Assembly (NCBI RefSeq): GCF_914271435.1
Contig: NZ_CAJZAI010000011.1
Span: forward strand, 62,001-126,000
Source: Cupriavidus laharis
GTDB lineage: Bacteria; Pseudomonadota; Gammaproteobacteria; Burkholderiales; Burkholderiaceae
DNA: 64,000 bases
Reading direction: 5' to 3'
Below, piece after piece: positions 35,371-43,680 of this stretch (within the stretch, counting starts at the first letter, position 1; every line of letters begins with the position of its first letter). The notes below the pieces were generated by a model. That model searched no databases. It worked only from the letters and a program-made list of their open reading frames with translations, and was not told the origin of the DNA. The position numbers and the translations under genes were made by a program.

Positions 35371-37026
35371 TCACGCCGGTACGTGGTCGGGTCCGGGAGC
35401 GCCGGAGCTTGCTCGTTGCCTGAGGAGGAACTTCTGGATCTTGCCGGTCGACGTCCTGGGAAGGTGGCCGATGACCACCTTCTTCGGCGCCTTGAAGTGC
35501 GCCAAGTGGGCGCGGCAATGTTCGATCAGTTCGCGCTCGCCGACCCTGGCGCCATCGACGACTTCGACAAAGGCGCATGGCGTCTCCCCCCAACGCTCGT
35601 CCGGCTGGGCGACGACGGCTGCCACGCGCACCGCGGGGTGCCGGTAGAGCACCTCCTCCACCTCCAGCGAGTTGATATTCTCTCCGCCGGAAATGATGAC
35701 GTCCTTGGAACGGTCCCGGATCTGTACATAGCCATCCGGGCAGACGACTGCGAGGTCACCCGAGTGGAACCAGCCGCCGGCAAAAGCTTCCGCCGTGGCC
35801 TCGGGGTTCTTCAGGTAGCCCTTCATCGTCATGTTGCCGCGGAACATGACTTCGCCGATGGTCTTCCCGTCCCACGGCACCGGCACAAGGGTTTCGGGAT
35901 GCAGCACGGCCATGCCTTCCTGCGCAGTGTAGCGGACGCCCTGCCGTCCTTTCCGCTCCGCCAGCGCATCGATGCCGAGGTCGTTCCATTCGGGCTGCTC
36001 CACGCAAACCGCCGCGGGGCCGTAGACCTCGGTCAGCCCGTAGATCTGGGTGATCCTGATCCCCATGCGCAACAGGCCCTCGATCACCGGCATCGGCGGA
36101 GGCGCGCCGCCGATGAGTCCGTGGACCGGATGGTCGATGCCCGCCTTCCACGCTTCAGGTGCGTGGGCAAGCATCGCATGCACGATCGGCGCTCCGCAGT
36201 AATGCGTGACCTGGTGCTCGCGAATCGCATCGAGCACGGCGGCAGCATCCACCCGCCGCAGGCAGACGCTGGTACCGGCGTTGGCCGCCAGCGTCCAGGC
36301 GAAGCACCAGCCATTGCAGTGGAACAGCGGCAGCGTCCACAGGAAGACGGCGTGCCGGGGCATGCCCCAGTCGAGCATGTTCGACAGCGCAGCCAGATAG
36401 GCGCCGCGATGGTGGTAGACCACGCCCTTTGGGTTGCCCGTGGTGCCGGACGTATAGTTGAGGGCGATGGCCTGCCATTCGTCGACGGGCTCGCCGCCCT
36501 CCCAGTACGGATCGCCCCCGGCCAGGAAGCCCTCGTATTCGATCTCCGCCAGCCTGCGGCCTCCTTCGACGGCGGGATCGATGATGTCAATCACCAGCGG
36601 CTTGTCGTCGAGGAGTGCCAGTGCGGCTTCGACTACGTCAGCGTACTCCGTGTCGGTGACCAGCACCTTCGCATCCGCGTGCCTGAGCGTGAAGGCAATG
36701 GCGGCCGCGTCCAGACGCACGTTCAGCGTGTTCAGCATAGCGCCGCTCATGGGCACGCCGAAATGCATCTCCAGCATCTCCGGCGTGTTGGCGGCCATCA
36801 CGGCCACCGTATCGCCAGTCCTGACGCCGGTGGCCACCAGCGCCGACGCGAGGCGGCGGCTGCGGTCCAGCATTGCCCGCCAGCTCGTGCGGCGCTCGCC
36901 GTAGACGATGGCTGTACGCTCAGGGTAGACCTCGGCCGTCCTGCGCAGGAAGGAGATCGGCGTCAGGGGCACGAAGTTGACCGGGCTGCGCTCCAGCCCA
37001 TCCGCGCTGTGTTCGACGTATTCCAT
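35371..37026 (-). CDS. Acyl-CoA synthetase (AMP-binding, DmdB/FadD-like)
   Basis: A 551-residue ANL ligase. The ATP loop is YTSGTTGNPKGVVYHHR, the acceptor motif QIYGLTEVYGP, the hinge DRSKDVIISGGENI and the lysine-bearing end TSTGKIQKF. The HHRGAYLAAL and CNGWCF segments resemble the DmdB/medium-chain ligase group. ATG 37026 has GAGGCAATCC before it and is preferred over ATG 37038. It is part of a six- or seven-gene minus-strand operon starting at 42560. It probably activates the acid imported by the Liv-type system for acyl-CoA oxidation. Confidence 0.92.
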   Translation of the reverse strand: MEYVEHSADGLERSPVNFVPLTPISFLRRTAEVYPERTAIVYGERRTSWRAMLDRSRRLASALVATGVRTGDTVAVMAANTPEMLEMHFGVPMSGAMLNTLNVRLDAAAIAFTLRHADAKVLVTDTEYADVVEAALALLDDKPLVIDIIDPAVEGGRRLAEIEYEGFLAGGDPYWEGGEPVDEWQAIALNYTSGTTGNPKGVVYHHRGAYLAALSNMLDWGMPRHAVFLWTLPLFHCNGWCFAWTLAANAGTSVCLRRVDAAAVLDAIREHQVTHYCGAPIVHAMLAHAPEAWKAGIDHPVHGLIGGAPPPMPVIEGLLRMGIRITQIYGLTEVYGPAAVCVEQPEWNDLGIDALAERKGRQGVRYTAQEGMAVLHPETLVPVPWDGKTIGEVMFRGNMTMKGYLKNPEATAEAFAGGWFHSGDLAVVCPDGYVQIRDRSKDVIISGGENINSLEVEEVLYRHPAVRVAAVVAQPDERWGETPCAFVEVVDGARVGERELIEHCRAHLAHFKAPKKVVIGHLPRTSTGKIQKFLLRQRASSGAPGPDHVPA

Positions 37027-37054
37027 GGATTGCCTCACTGGCTGCAGCCGTGCG

Positions 37055-38197
37055 TCAGCGCATTACGTCGCGGGAGATGATCATCCGCTGGATCTCGGAG
37101 GTCCCCTCAACGATCTCGAGCACCTTGGCATCCCCGAACGCGCGCGATACCGCGTATTCCGTCATGATCCCGTTGCCGCCGTGGATCTGCACGGCTTGGT
37201 GGGCCGCCTCCATGGCCTTCTCGGTTGCGAAGAGCTTTGCCATCGAGGCCTGCCGATCGTAGGGCCGGCCCTCGTCCTTGGCCACCGCGGCGTCGTAGAG
37301 CATCAGACGGGCAGCGTGTGCGTGGGTCGCCATGTCGGCCAGCTTGAACTGCAGCGACTGGAACTGGTTGAGCGTCTTGCCAAACGCTGTGCGCTCGCTC
37401 ATGTAGCGGACGGAGCGTTCCAGCGAGCCCTGCAGGATGCCCAGGCCCAGCGTTCCGATCAGGATGCGGCCGGTGCTCACCTGTGACAGGGTCTGTCTGA
37501 GGCCGGCCCCGAGCTCGCCGAGCAGGTGCTCGGCAGGAATGGTGCAGTCCTCGAAGAACAGCTCGAATGTGGTCGATCCGCGCCAGCCGATCTTGTGAAG
37601 CTTCTTGCCATGGCTGAAGCCGGGCGTGCCGTTCGGCACGATGAAGTTCGAAATCTCCTTGCGCCCGTCGGGCCGGATTCCCGTCACCGCCGCGATGACG
37701 ATCGGGCCGGTGATTTCGGAACCCGAGTTGCTGATGAAGGTCTTGGCGCCATTGATGACCCAGCAGCCATCCTTCAGCACTGCGCGGGTCTGGATATTGG
37801 CCGCGTCGGAGCCGGCGTTCGGCTCTGTCAGGCCAATGCAGCCGACTTGCGTGCCAGTCAGGATCGGCCGCAGGAAGCGCGCCTTCTGGCCATCGGTGCC
37901 GTAGTTGTTGAGCAGGCTGGCCGCCGTCGAATTGGCCATGATGGCTACCGCCACGGCGCAATCGACGCGGGCGATCTCTTCCAGCGCAATGGCGAAGCCA
38001 AGCCAGTCGCCACCGCTGCCTCCCCAAGCTTCGGGGTACGGCAGCCCGATATACCCCAGTTCGCCGGCCCGGCGCCAGATCTCATAGGGAAAACTCTCCT
38101 CTTCCCACAACCGGTGGGCGACCGGTGCGATCTCTTCCTCGGCGAAACGGCGCACCGCCTCGCGGATCATCTCGTGGTGTTCTGCGATGTATGACAT
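37055..38197 (-). CDS. Acyl-CoA dehydrogenase
   Basis: A 380-residue FAD enzyme of normal length, introducing a 2,3-double bond into an acyl-CoA and passing electrons to ETF. Visible signatures are CIGLTEPNAGSDAAN, WVINGAKTFISN and the C-terminal IVEGTSEIQRM with the catalytic Glu. ATG 38197 has GGAGAAAGACG in front. The ribosome site overlaps the stop of the upstream alcohol dehydrogenase, indicating coupling. It would feed the MaoC hydratase of the same operon. Confidence 0.93.
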   Translation of the reverse strand: MSYIAEHHEMIREAVRRFAEEEIAPVAHRLWEEESFPYEIWRRAGELGYIGLPYPEAWGGSGGDWLGFAIALEEIARVDCAVAVAIMANSTAASLLNNYGTDGQKARFLRPILTGTQVGCIGLTEPNAGSDAANIQTRAVLKDGCWVINGAKTFISNSGSEITGPIVIAAVTGIRPDGRKEISNFIVPNGTPGFSHGKKLHKIGWRGSTTFELFFEDCTIPAEHLLGELGAGLRQTLSQVSTGRILIGTLGLGILQGSLERSVRYMSERTAFGKTLNQFQSLQFKLADMATHAHAARLMLYDAAVAKDEGRPYDRQASMAKLFATEKAMEAAHQAVQIHGGNGIMTEYAVSRAFGDAKVLEIVEGTSEIQRMIISRDVMR

Positions 38198-38208
38198 CGT
38201 CTTTCTCC

Positions 38209-39339
38209 TCAATACGACTCGTGCAGCATCGCCAAGTAGTCGTCGACCGTGGCAGTGCGGGGATTGGTGGCGTGGCAGTGGTCCTTCGTGGCGGCGACCG
38301 CGATGTCCTCCAACACGTCACGCGGCACGCCCATGGCGCCGAGACCAGCCGGCAAGCCGAGACGGGCGTTGAGTTCGCTGATAGCCAGAGCCGGGTCCCC
38401 GCCGGCGGGCAGGCCCATGGCCTGTACAAGTGCGGCCTGCTTGGCTTGGGTCGCCGGCTTGTTGAAGCGCAGCACGGCCGGCAGCAGAACGGCATTCAGC
38501 GTGCCGTGGTGCAACGAGACGCCGGGCACCGCGCCCAGCGGGTGCGACAGGGCATGCACCGCGCCCAGCCCCTTCTGAAAGGCTAGCGCGCCTTCCATGG
38601 CGGCCATCATCATGTTCCAGCGCGCGTCGCGGTCGCAGCCGTCGGCGGTGGCCTTGCCGATATTGGCTATGCCGCGGCGCAGGCCGTCCAGGGCGATCGC
38701 TTCGGCGGGCGGGTTGATGGCCGGCGCCAGGAAGGTCTCGATGCAGTGGGCGATGGCGTCCATGCCGGTCGCGGCGGTCAGGGCCGGCGGCAGGCCCAGC
38801 GTCAGTTCGGGGTCGCAGATGGCCAGCTTCGGCAGCAGGAACGGACTAAGCAGGCCGAGCTTGCGGCCGGACTCCATGACGATGACAGCGCCCCGGCCCA
38901 CTTCGCTGCCGGTACCCGCAGTCGTCGGGATGGCCACCAGCGGGGCGACCCGGCTGGTGATCCGGCTCGCGCCGCCCTCTACCGCCGCGTAGGTCTGCAG
39001 CGGTGCCGGGTGGGTCGCCAGCAGCGCGGTGGCCTTGCCCAGGTCGATGGGCGACCCGCCGCCCACGGCCACGATGCCGTCGCAGCCATTGCCGAGGTAA
39101 AGGCCGGTCGCGGCGGACACGGCGGCTTCCGTCGGGTTGGATGGGGTGTCCTCGAAGACGGTGGGCGTGCAATCCGGGCCCAGGGCGTCGAGCACCTTGT
39201 CGGCGATACCGGCGGCGCGGATGCCGCGGTCGGTGACGATCAGCGGTCGCTGGATGCCCAGGCGCTGCAGCTCGGCTCCCAGCATCCGGATGGCGCCGAA
39301 GTCGATGTGAACGGTAGTCAGGTAGTTGATGACAGCCAT
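38209..39339 (-). CDS. Iron-containing alcohol dehydrogenase, 4-hydroxybutyrate-dehydrogenase-like
   Basis: A 376-residue group III dehydrogenase. NAD-binding GGGSPIDLGKA and the metal-site region AATGMDAIAHCIE, followed by HALSHPLGA and LHHGTLNAV, are intact. The N-terminus INYLTTVHIDFGAI and the segments EDTPSNPTEA and IETFLAPAINPPA closely recall the 4-hydroxybutyrate dehydrogenase (Gbd) of Cupriavidus necator, from memory. A role in oxidising an omega-hydroxy acid to a semialdehyde is therefore suggested. It lies in an operon with a CoA transferase and acyl-CoA dehydrogenase, which would suit a 4- or 5-carbon hydroxy acid. Confidence 0.87.
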   Translation of the reverse strand: MAVINYLTTVHIDFGAIRMLGAELQRLGIQRPLIVTDRGIRAAGIADKVLDALGPDCTPTVFEDTPSNPTEAAVSAATGLYLGNGCDGIVAVGGGSPIDLGKATALLATHPAPLQTYAAVEGGASRITSRVAPLVAIPTTAGTGSEVGRGAVIVMESGRKLGLLSPFLLPKLAICDPELTLGLPPALTAATGMDAIAHCIETFLAPAINPPAEAIALDGLRRGIANIGKATADGCDRDARWNMMMAAMEGALAFQKGLGAVHALSHPLGAVPGVSLHHGTLNAVLLPAVLRFNKPATQAKQAALVQAMGLPAGGDPALAISELNARLGLPAGLGAMGVPRDVLEDIAVAATKDHCHATNPRTATVDDYLAMLHESY

Positions 39340-39365
39340 GTTTTCCTCGTAGATATGTCGATGCG

Positions 39366-40934
39366 TCAGGCGCGGAATAGCGTTGGGTCCATGCGCGCAA
39401 GCGGCTCCGCCACGCGCACCGGCTGGAAGGCCATCAGGTCTAGCACCTGCGACCTGATGTCAATACCGGGCGCAACCTCCTCCAGCACCAGTCCGTCTGG
39501 CGCCACCGAGAAGACTGCGCGCTCGGTGATGACCTTGGCCTCCTGGCCGCGCTCGGCCACGTTGCGCCCGAGCGGATAGGTGATTTCGTCCACGCGCTCG
39601 ACGAACTTGCGCACGCTTCCCTCACGCCCGACCGACAGGAAACCGTCGGTGGTGTCGGCGGCGAGGCCGCCGGTGGTGAAGGTGCCGGTGAACAGCAGCT
39701 TGCGCGCGTTGTAGGCGATGTCGATGAAGCCGCCCGGCCCCGGATTGGCCGCGCCGAAGCGGCTGACGTTGATGTTCCCGGCCCGGTCGAACTGGGCAAA
39801 GGCCAGCGCCGCCATCGGGCAGTTGCCGCCGTCAATGAAGTCGAACTGCGAGGGGCCGTCGATCAAGGCCTCCGGATACTTGTTGGCGGAGAATTGCCAA
39901 CCGCTCATCACGACGCCGCCGAAGGGGCCGTGCTCGGTGGTAAAGCTGTAGCGATGCAGGCCGCCGTCGGCGAACAGGCCGTCTTCCATCATCACCGTGG
40001 GCACGTCGGACGAAGCGCCGAAGCCGAAGATGCTGACCTCGCCGGGCCTGATTTCCCGGGCCGCCCGCCGAGCGATCACCTTGTCGGCGCCGGGCGTCAG
40101 GCGGTCCGAGGCGCGACCGTCGAAAAGCTGGCCGCCGAGATAGGCATCGTCGTACCGGATGTCGGTGGTCATCATGGCGTCGGGTTCCACCACGACGCGA
40201 TCCACCAGCACGCCGGGAATCCGCACCGCATGCGCCGGCCGGGCGTGGCGCGGCACCAGCTTGCGCACCTGTGCGATCACGGTGCCGCCTGACGCCTTCA
40301 CCGCCAGCGCCATGGCCAGCGCGCACGACGTGATCGGCTCGTCCTCGAAGCTCAGGTTGCCGTGCTCGTCGGCGCTGGTGGCACGCAGGAACGCCACGTC
40401 GAGCGGCCAGCTCGGATAGAAGAGGTATTCCTTGCCGTCCAGCTCCTGCATCCGCACCAGGTCGTCGGTGGCGCGCGCCGTGTACTTGCCACCCTGCTGG
40501 CGCGGATCGATGTAGGAGCCTAGGCCGATGCGGGTCAGGTAGCCTGGGCTGCGCCGGGCGACTTCGCGCAGCCAGTGCATGGTGGCGCCGATCGGCCAGC
40601 AGTAGGCTTCCACCCGATTCTCGCGGATCAGGCGCATGAACTCGGGGCGCTCGCCGGTGGCCGGATTCACCGCATTGGTAAAGTTGCCCGACACGATCCG
40701 CTTCATCAGCCCTTCGACTGCCACGTGATCCATGCCGCGGATGCCCATGCCGTCGCCGACACTGACCGGGAAGAAGAAGGTCAGGTCACGAGGCGATCCA
40801 GTCTCATGGAAGCGTTGCGCCAGCGCCTGGAACAACGCGTCCGGCGTCAGCCAGCCGATCACGCCGACGCTGCCCACGCTCTGGCCGGGCCGGATATCCG
40901 AAACGGCCTGCGCCGCAGTACAGATCTTGCTCAT
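39366..40934 (-). CDS. Family I acyl-CoA:carboxylate CoA-transferase (fused alpha-beta)
   Basis: A 522-residue fused CoA transferase. The N-terminal half has SVGSVGVIGWLTPDALFQAL and the C-terminal half holds the probable catalytic Glu in FTTEHGPFGG (the TEHG motif of the fused type) and AANPGPGGFIDIA. It would move CoA between a donor such as acetyl- or succinyl-CoA and the pathway acid. ATG 40934 follows GGTGAGAGATCGC. Together with the ligase in the same operon the cell has two ways to make the CoA ester. Precise substrate unknown. Confidence 0.88.
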   Translation of the reverse strand: MSKICTAAQAVSDIRPGQSVGSVGVIGWLTPDALFQALAQRFHETGSPRDLTFFFPVSVGDGMGIRGMDHVAVEGLMKRIVSGNFTNAVNPATGERPEFMRLIRENRVEAYCWPIGATMHWLREVARRSPGYLTRIGLGSYIDPRQQGGKYTARATDDLVRMQELDGKEYLFYPSWPLDVAFLRATSADEHGNLSFEDEPITSCALAMALAVKASGGTVIAQVRKLVPRHARPAHAVRIPGVLVDRVVVEPDAMMTTDIRYDDAYLGGQLFDGRASDRLTPGADKVIARRAAREIRPGEVSIFGFGASSDVPTVMMEDGLFADGGLHRYSFTTEHGPFGGVVMSGWQFSANKYPEALIDGPSQFDFIDGGNCPMAALAFAQFDRAGNINVSRFGAANPGPGGFIDIAYNARKLLFTGTFTTGGLAADTTDGFLSVGREGSVRKFVERVDEITYPLGRNVAERGQEAKVITERAVFSVAPDGLVLEEVAPGIDIRSQVLDLMAFQPVRVAEPLARMDPTLFRA

Positions 40935-40971
40935 GCGATCTCTCACCTTTCTCGCTGCTCGCAGCCCGGGC

Positions 40972-41412
40972 TCAGGCCTGGAAATGGATAATGTGGGTAC
41001 CGACGCAGACCGTCTCGCCCCGCTGGTTGAGTAGCGTTGCCTCAGCCCACAGGCGCTTCTTCTCGTCGTCGGCGCGAGCAATGCGGTAGTTCACGGTGAG
41101 GGTGTCTCCGATGCGAACGGGCTTGGTGAAGCGCACGTTGTCGTAGCCGTAGGAGACCGCCGGGCGTTTGATCATGTCGAGATACTTGGTCACGGCGCCG
41201 GCGATGAAACCGACCATCATGGCGCCCTGCGCGATGCGGCCGCCGAAGCCCATGCGCTTGCAGTATTCTTCGTCCATGTGATTGGGGTGGTTGTCACCGC
41301 TGATGCCGGCGAAGGCATAGATGTCGTACTCGCCGAGGGTGCGCGTGTAGCTGGTGTGCGTGCCAATAAGGGTGGATACGTTGCCTTCGTGCGGGATCTT
41401 GATGTCGGACAC
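40972..41412 (-). CDS. MaoC-like enoyl-CoA hydratase
   Basis: A 146-residue hot-dog protein. The motif AGISGDNHPNHMDEEYCKR corresponds to the D-x4-H hydratase site (Asp and His present), followed by GGRIAQGAMMVGF. Start is GTG 41412 with CGGAG 7 bases upstream. Sits between the GH88-like gene and the CoA transferase. It probably hydrates the enoyl-CoA formed by the acyl-CoA dehydrogenase. Confidence 0.85.
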   Translation of the reverse strand: MSDIKIPHEGNVSTLIGTHTSYTRTLGEYDIYAFAGISGDNHPNHMDEEYCKRMGFGGRIAQGAMMVGFIAGAVTKYLDMIKRPAVSYGYDNVRFTKPVRIGDTLTVNYRIARADDEKKRLWAEATLLNQRGETVCVGTHIIHFQA

Positions 41413-41438
41413 TTGGTTTCTCCGGGAGTGGGTTGGGT

Positions 41439-42560
41439 TCAGACCTGGGTGGCGTCAATCCTGCCCGCGAGGATGAGCAGAGATTCGAAGAGAAAGTAGT
41501 CGCCCCAGACCAGTTCGTTATCCATGGCGACGCCATTGCGCTTGTTGAAGCAGCCGCCGGTGAGGATGCCCGCCTGCCGTACATCGCCTGGGCTGACCGG
41601 GGTCAGGAAGCGGATCACGAGTTGCTCGATGCTCTCGACGGCGGCCTGGCGGTAGACTTCCGCCCGCTCCGGGATGAGCGCAGCCAGTTTGAACAGGCTG
41701 GCGGCGGCGATGGCAGTGGCCGAGGTGTCGCGGTTAGTGTGCGGGATGGCGGGATCGTCGAAATCCCAGAAGGCCACGCAGTCGGCGGGCAGGTGCGCGA
41801 CCCACCAATCGGCCACGCGGATCGCGTCGGATTTGAACGCCTGCTCGCCGCACGACAGCGCCTGTGCGAGGCCGAGCATGCCCCACGCCTGGGCGCGGGC
41901 CCAGGTGCTGCTGTCATGAATGCCCTTGTGCGTGTAGCGCTTCACGAGCGAACCATCGGCAGCATTGAATGTGGCGGACTGGCAAACCGAGCCATCCTCC
42001 CGCACGCATAAGGCAATGTGCTGGCGCAGGTGCTGGCGGCCGATCTCGCCCGTGCCGAGCGCGGCGTCGTGCCGCAGCAGCAGCGCCACGGTGCCCGGAA
42101 TCGCATCGATGTTGACCTCGCACGCCCCCACGCTGGAAGCCTCCTCAGCCTCGGTGCCGAGCGGGATCAGGCGGGCTGCTTCGCTGTACATTTCCGCCAG
42201 GCCACGCGAGCCGTCGAGGGCGAGCCCCGCGGCCTGCGGATCGGCCAGCAGCGAGCCGCCGAGTTGCGCGCCGTACCAGAAGAGGAACCCTTTGAACACC
42301 GACTTCGACACCACCCGCGGCGCCAGCCGTGCGGACCACATGCGGGCGCTGTCGCGGTACTTCTGCTCGCCAGTGCGCAAGGCAGCCAGCCACAGCATCC
42401 CGACCCAGAACCCGCCGGTCCAGTCGCCGGCCGGGGTGCGTGTCCAGGTGCCGTCGGCCGGATTGCCATAGTGCGGAAAGCCCACCTCGTCCTGCGCGAT
42501 CGTCGCATCGATGCGTTGCAGGATGCGATCGAGCGCATCATCGATCAGTCTGGAATCCAT
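41439..42560 (-). CDS. GH88-like unsaturated glycuronyl hydrolase
   Basis: A 373-residue alpha/alpha-barrel protein similar to GH88/GH105 hydrolases, which cleave unsaturated uronyl residues from oligosaccharides. Seen: PAGDWTGGFWVGMLWLA, STWARAQAWGMLGLAQAL, DFDDPAIPHTNRDTSATAIA and the C-terminal GGCFNKRNGVAMDNELVWG. No signal peptide, so the enzyme is cytoplasmic. It is the first gene of the CoA operon, an odd partner for acyl-CoA enzymes; a KGSADH-like gene in the sister operon could link to sugar-acid breakdown. ATG 42560 has GGAG 8 bases before it. Confidence 0.82.
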   Translation of the reverse strand: MDSRLIDDALDRILQRIDATIAQDEVGFPHYGNPADGTWTRTPAGDWTGGFWVGMLWLAALRTGEQKYRDSARMWSARLAPRVVSKSVFKGFLFWYGAQLGGSLLADPQAAGLALDGSRGLAEMYSEAARLIPLGTEAEEASSVGACEVNIDAIPGTVALLLRHDAALGTGEIGRQHLRQHIALCVREDGSVCQSATFNAADGSLVKRYTHKGIHDSSTWARAQAWGMLGLAQALSCGEQAFKSDAIRVADWWVAHLPADCVAFWDFDDPAIPHTNRDTSATAIAAASLFKLAALIPERAEVYRQAAVESIEQLVIRFLTPVSPGDVRQAGILTGGCFNKRNGVAMDNELVWGDYFLFESLLILAGRIDATQV

Positions 42561-42679
42561 ATGTTTGTCTCCATGCGTACATTGGCTTGTCCGGTCTCCG
42601 GTGCCAGCCTTGCGGACCGACTGGGGTGGCGTGCGGAGCGGGGTATGCATGGAATCCTAGGGATTGCACAAACTAGTGT

Positions 42680-42697
42680 CCAATATATAATTAATGG
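42680..42697. promoter_or_regulatory. Candidate LysR operator, CCAATATATAATTAATGG
   Basis: This AT-rich sequence lies between the GH88-like and LysR genes (164 bp gap) and shares GTCCAATATAT with the perfect palindrome at 50024-50038 ahead of the Liv operon. It suits a LysR-type site 27 bp before the LysR start. Role inferred. Confidence 0.45.
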
Positions 42698-42723
42698 ATC
42701 TTTGATACTCAATGGATATAGTG

Positions 42724-43602
42724 ATGGACCTTCGCCACCTGCGGTACTTCATCGCCATCGCTGAGGAACTTAATTTCACGAGAGCGGCCGAGCGACTGCA
42801 CATCGCCCAGCCTCCGCTGAGCATGCAGATCCGCCAACTCGAGGAGGAGATGGATGTCACACTGCTAAATCGCTCGCGTCGGCACGTGGAGTTGACGGAA
42901 TCGGGTCGCATTTTCCTTGAGCAAGCGCGGCAGATCCTGCGAGCTACCGAGAGGGCAGTCGTGCAGGCGCAACGCGCGCATCGCGGCGAGACGGGTCGGC
43001 TGACGGTCGGCTTCTTCGAACACACGTCCTACACGCTGCTGCCGCCCATCCTGCGCGCCTACCGAGAACGTTTTCCTTCCGTCGAAATCCTGCTGCGCTG
43101 GTTTCCGGTCGTCAAACAGGCGGAAGCTCTGCGCCGGGGTGACGCGGATATTTCCTTCATGCGGCCGGTGCCAGACCTTGAGGAAGTGACATGGGAGACC
43201 ATCCTGGAAGAGCCGTTCGTGCTGGCCGTGCCGGCAAGACACCCGTTGGCGAACGCTGAGTCGATTTCTCTGAAGAAATGCGCGCAGGAGCCCTTCATCA
43301 TGTACATACCAGAGATGGCGCCGGACTTCCACGCCATGAACATGCGCATGTGCGCGTCGGCGGGTTTTGTACCGAAGGTCATCTCGGAAGTGGGGCAGGT
43401 CTATACGCTGCTCGGCCTGGTCAGCTCCGGTGCGGGCATCGGCTTCGTGCCAGCGTCAGTCCGGAAGGTGAAGTTCGACCACGTGGTTTACAAGCCGATC
43501 GAAGGCCGGCAGCCGACAATCGAGATCATGCTCGGCTATAGCCAGCGCACCCCAACGCCGCTCATGACGGCGTTCATCGAGACGGCCAAAAGCATGCTGT
43601 GA
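42724..43602 (+). CDS. LysR-family regulator (CatM/BenM-like)
   Basis: A 292-residue LysR protein. N-terminus MDLRHLRYFIAIAEELNFTR and helix RLHIAQPPLSMQIRQLE are typical of the CatM/BenM/CbnR group. Effector domain includes VGFFEHTSYTLLPPILRAYR and SSGAGIGFVPAS. ATG 42724 gives the standard start; ATG 42712 is also possible. It lies between the two minus-strand operons, divergent from the first and convergent with the end of the second. The matching CCAATA motifs ahead of both suggest that it controls import and catabolism together. Confidence 0.92.
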   Translation: MDLRHLRYFIAIAEELNFTRAAERLHIAQPPLSMQIRQLEEEMDVTLLNRSRRHVELTESGRIFLEQARQILRATERAVVQAQRAHRGETGRLTVGFFEHTSYTLLPPILRAYRERFPSVEILLRWFPVVKQAEALRRGDADISFMRPVPDLEEVTWETILEEPFVLAVPARHPLANAESISLKKCAQEPFIMYIPEMAPDFHAMNMRMCASAGFVPKVISEVGQVYTLLGLVSSGAGIGFVPASVRKVKFDHVVYKPIEGRQPTIEIMLGYSQRTPTPLMTAFIETAKSML

Positions 43603-43680
43603 GGGTTCCCCCGACCTCGCCCGCTGCAACATGGGCAAGGTGGAGGATGGCGCGGGTGTTCAGTCGCGACGGGAGGTCGG

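Noticed and set aside
35383-37080. Long open frame of 565 codons on + opposite the acyl-CoA ligase
   Set aside because: It is His/Arg/Gln-rich, has no recognisable motif and mirrors a well-supported ligase; typical antisense frame in GC-rich DNA.
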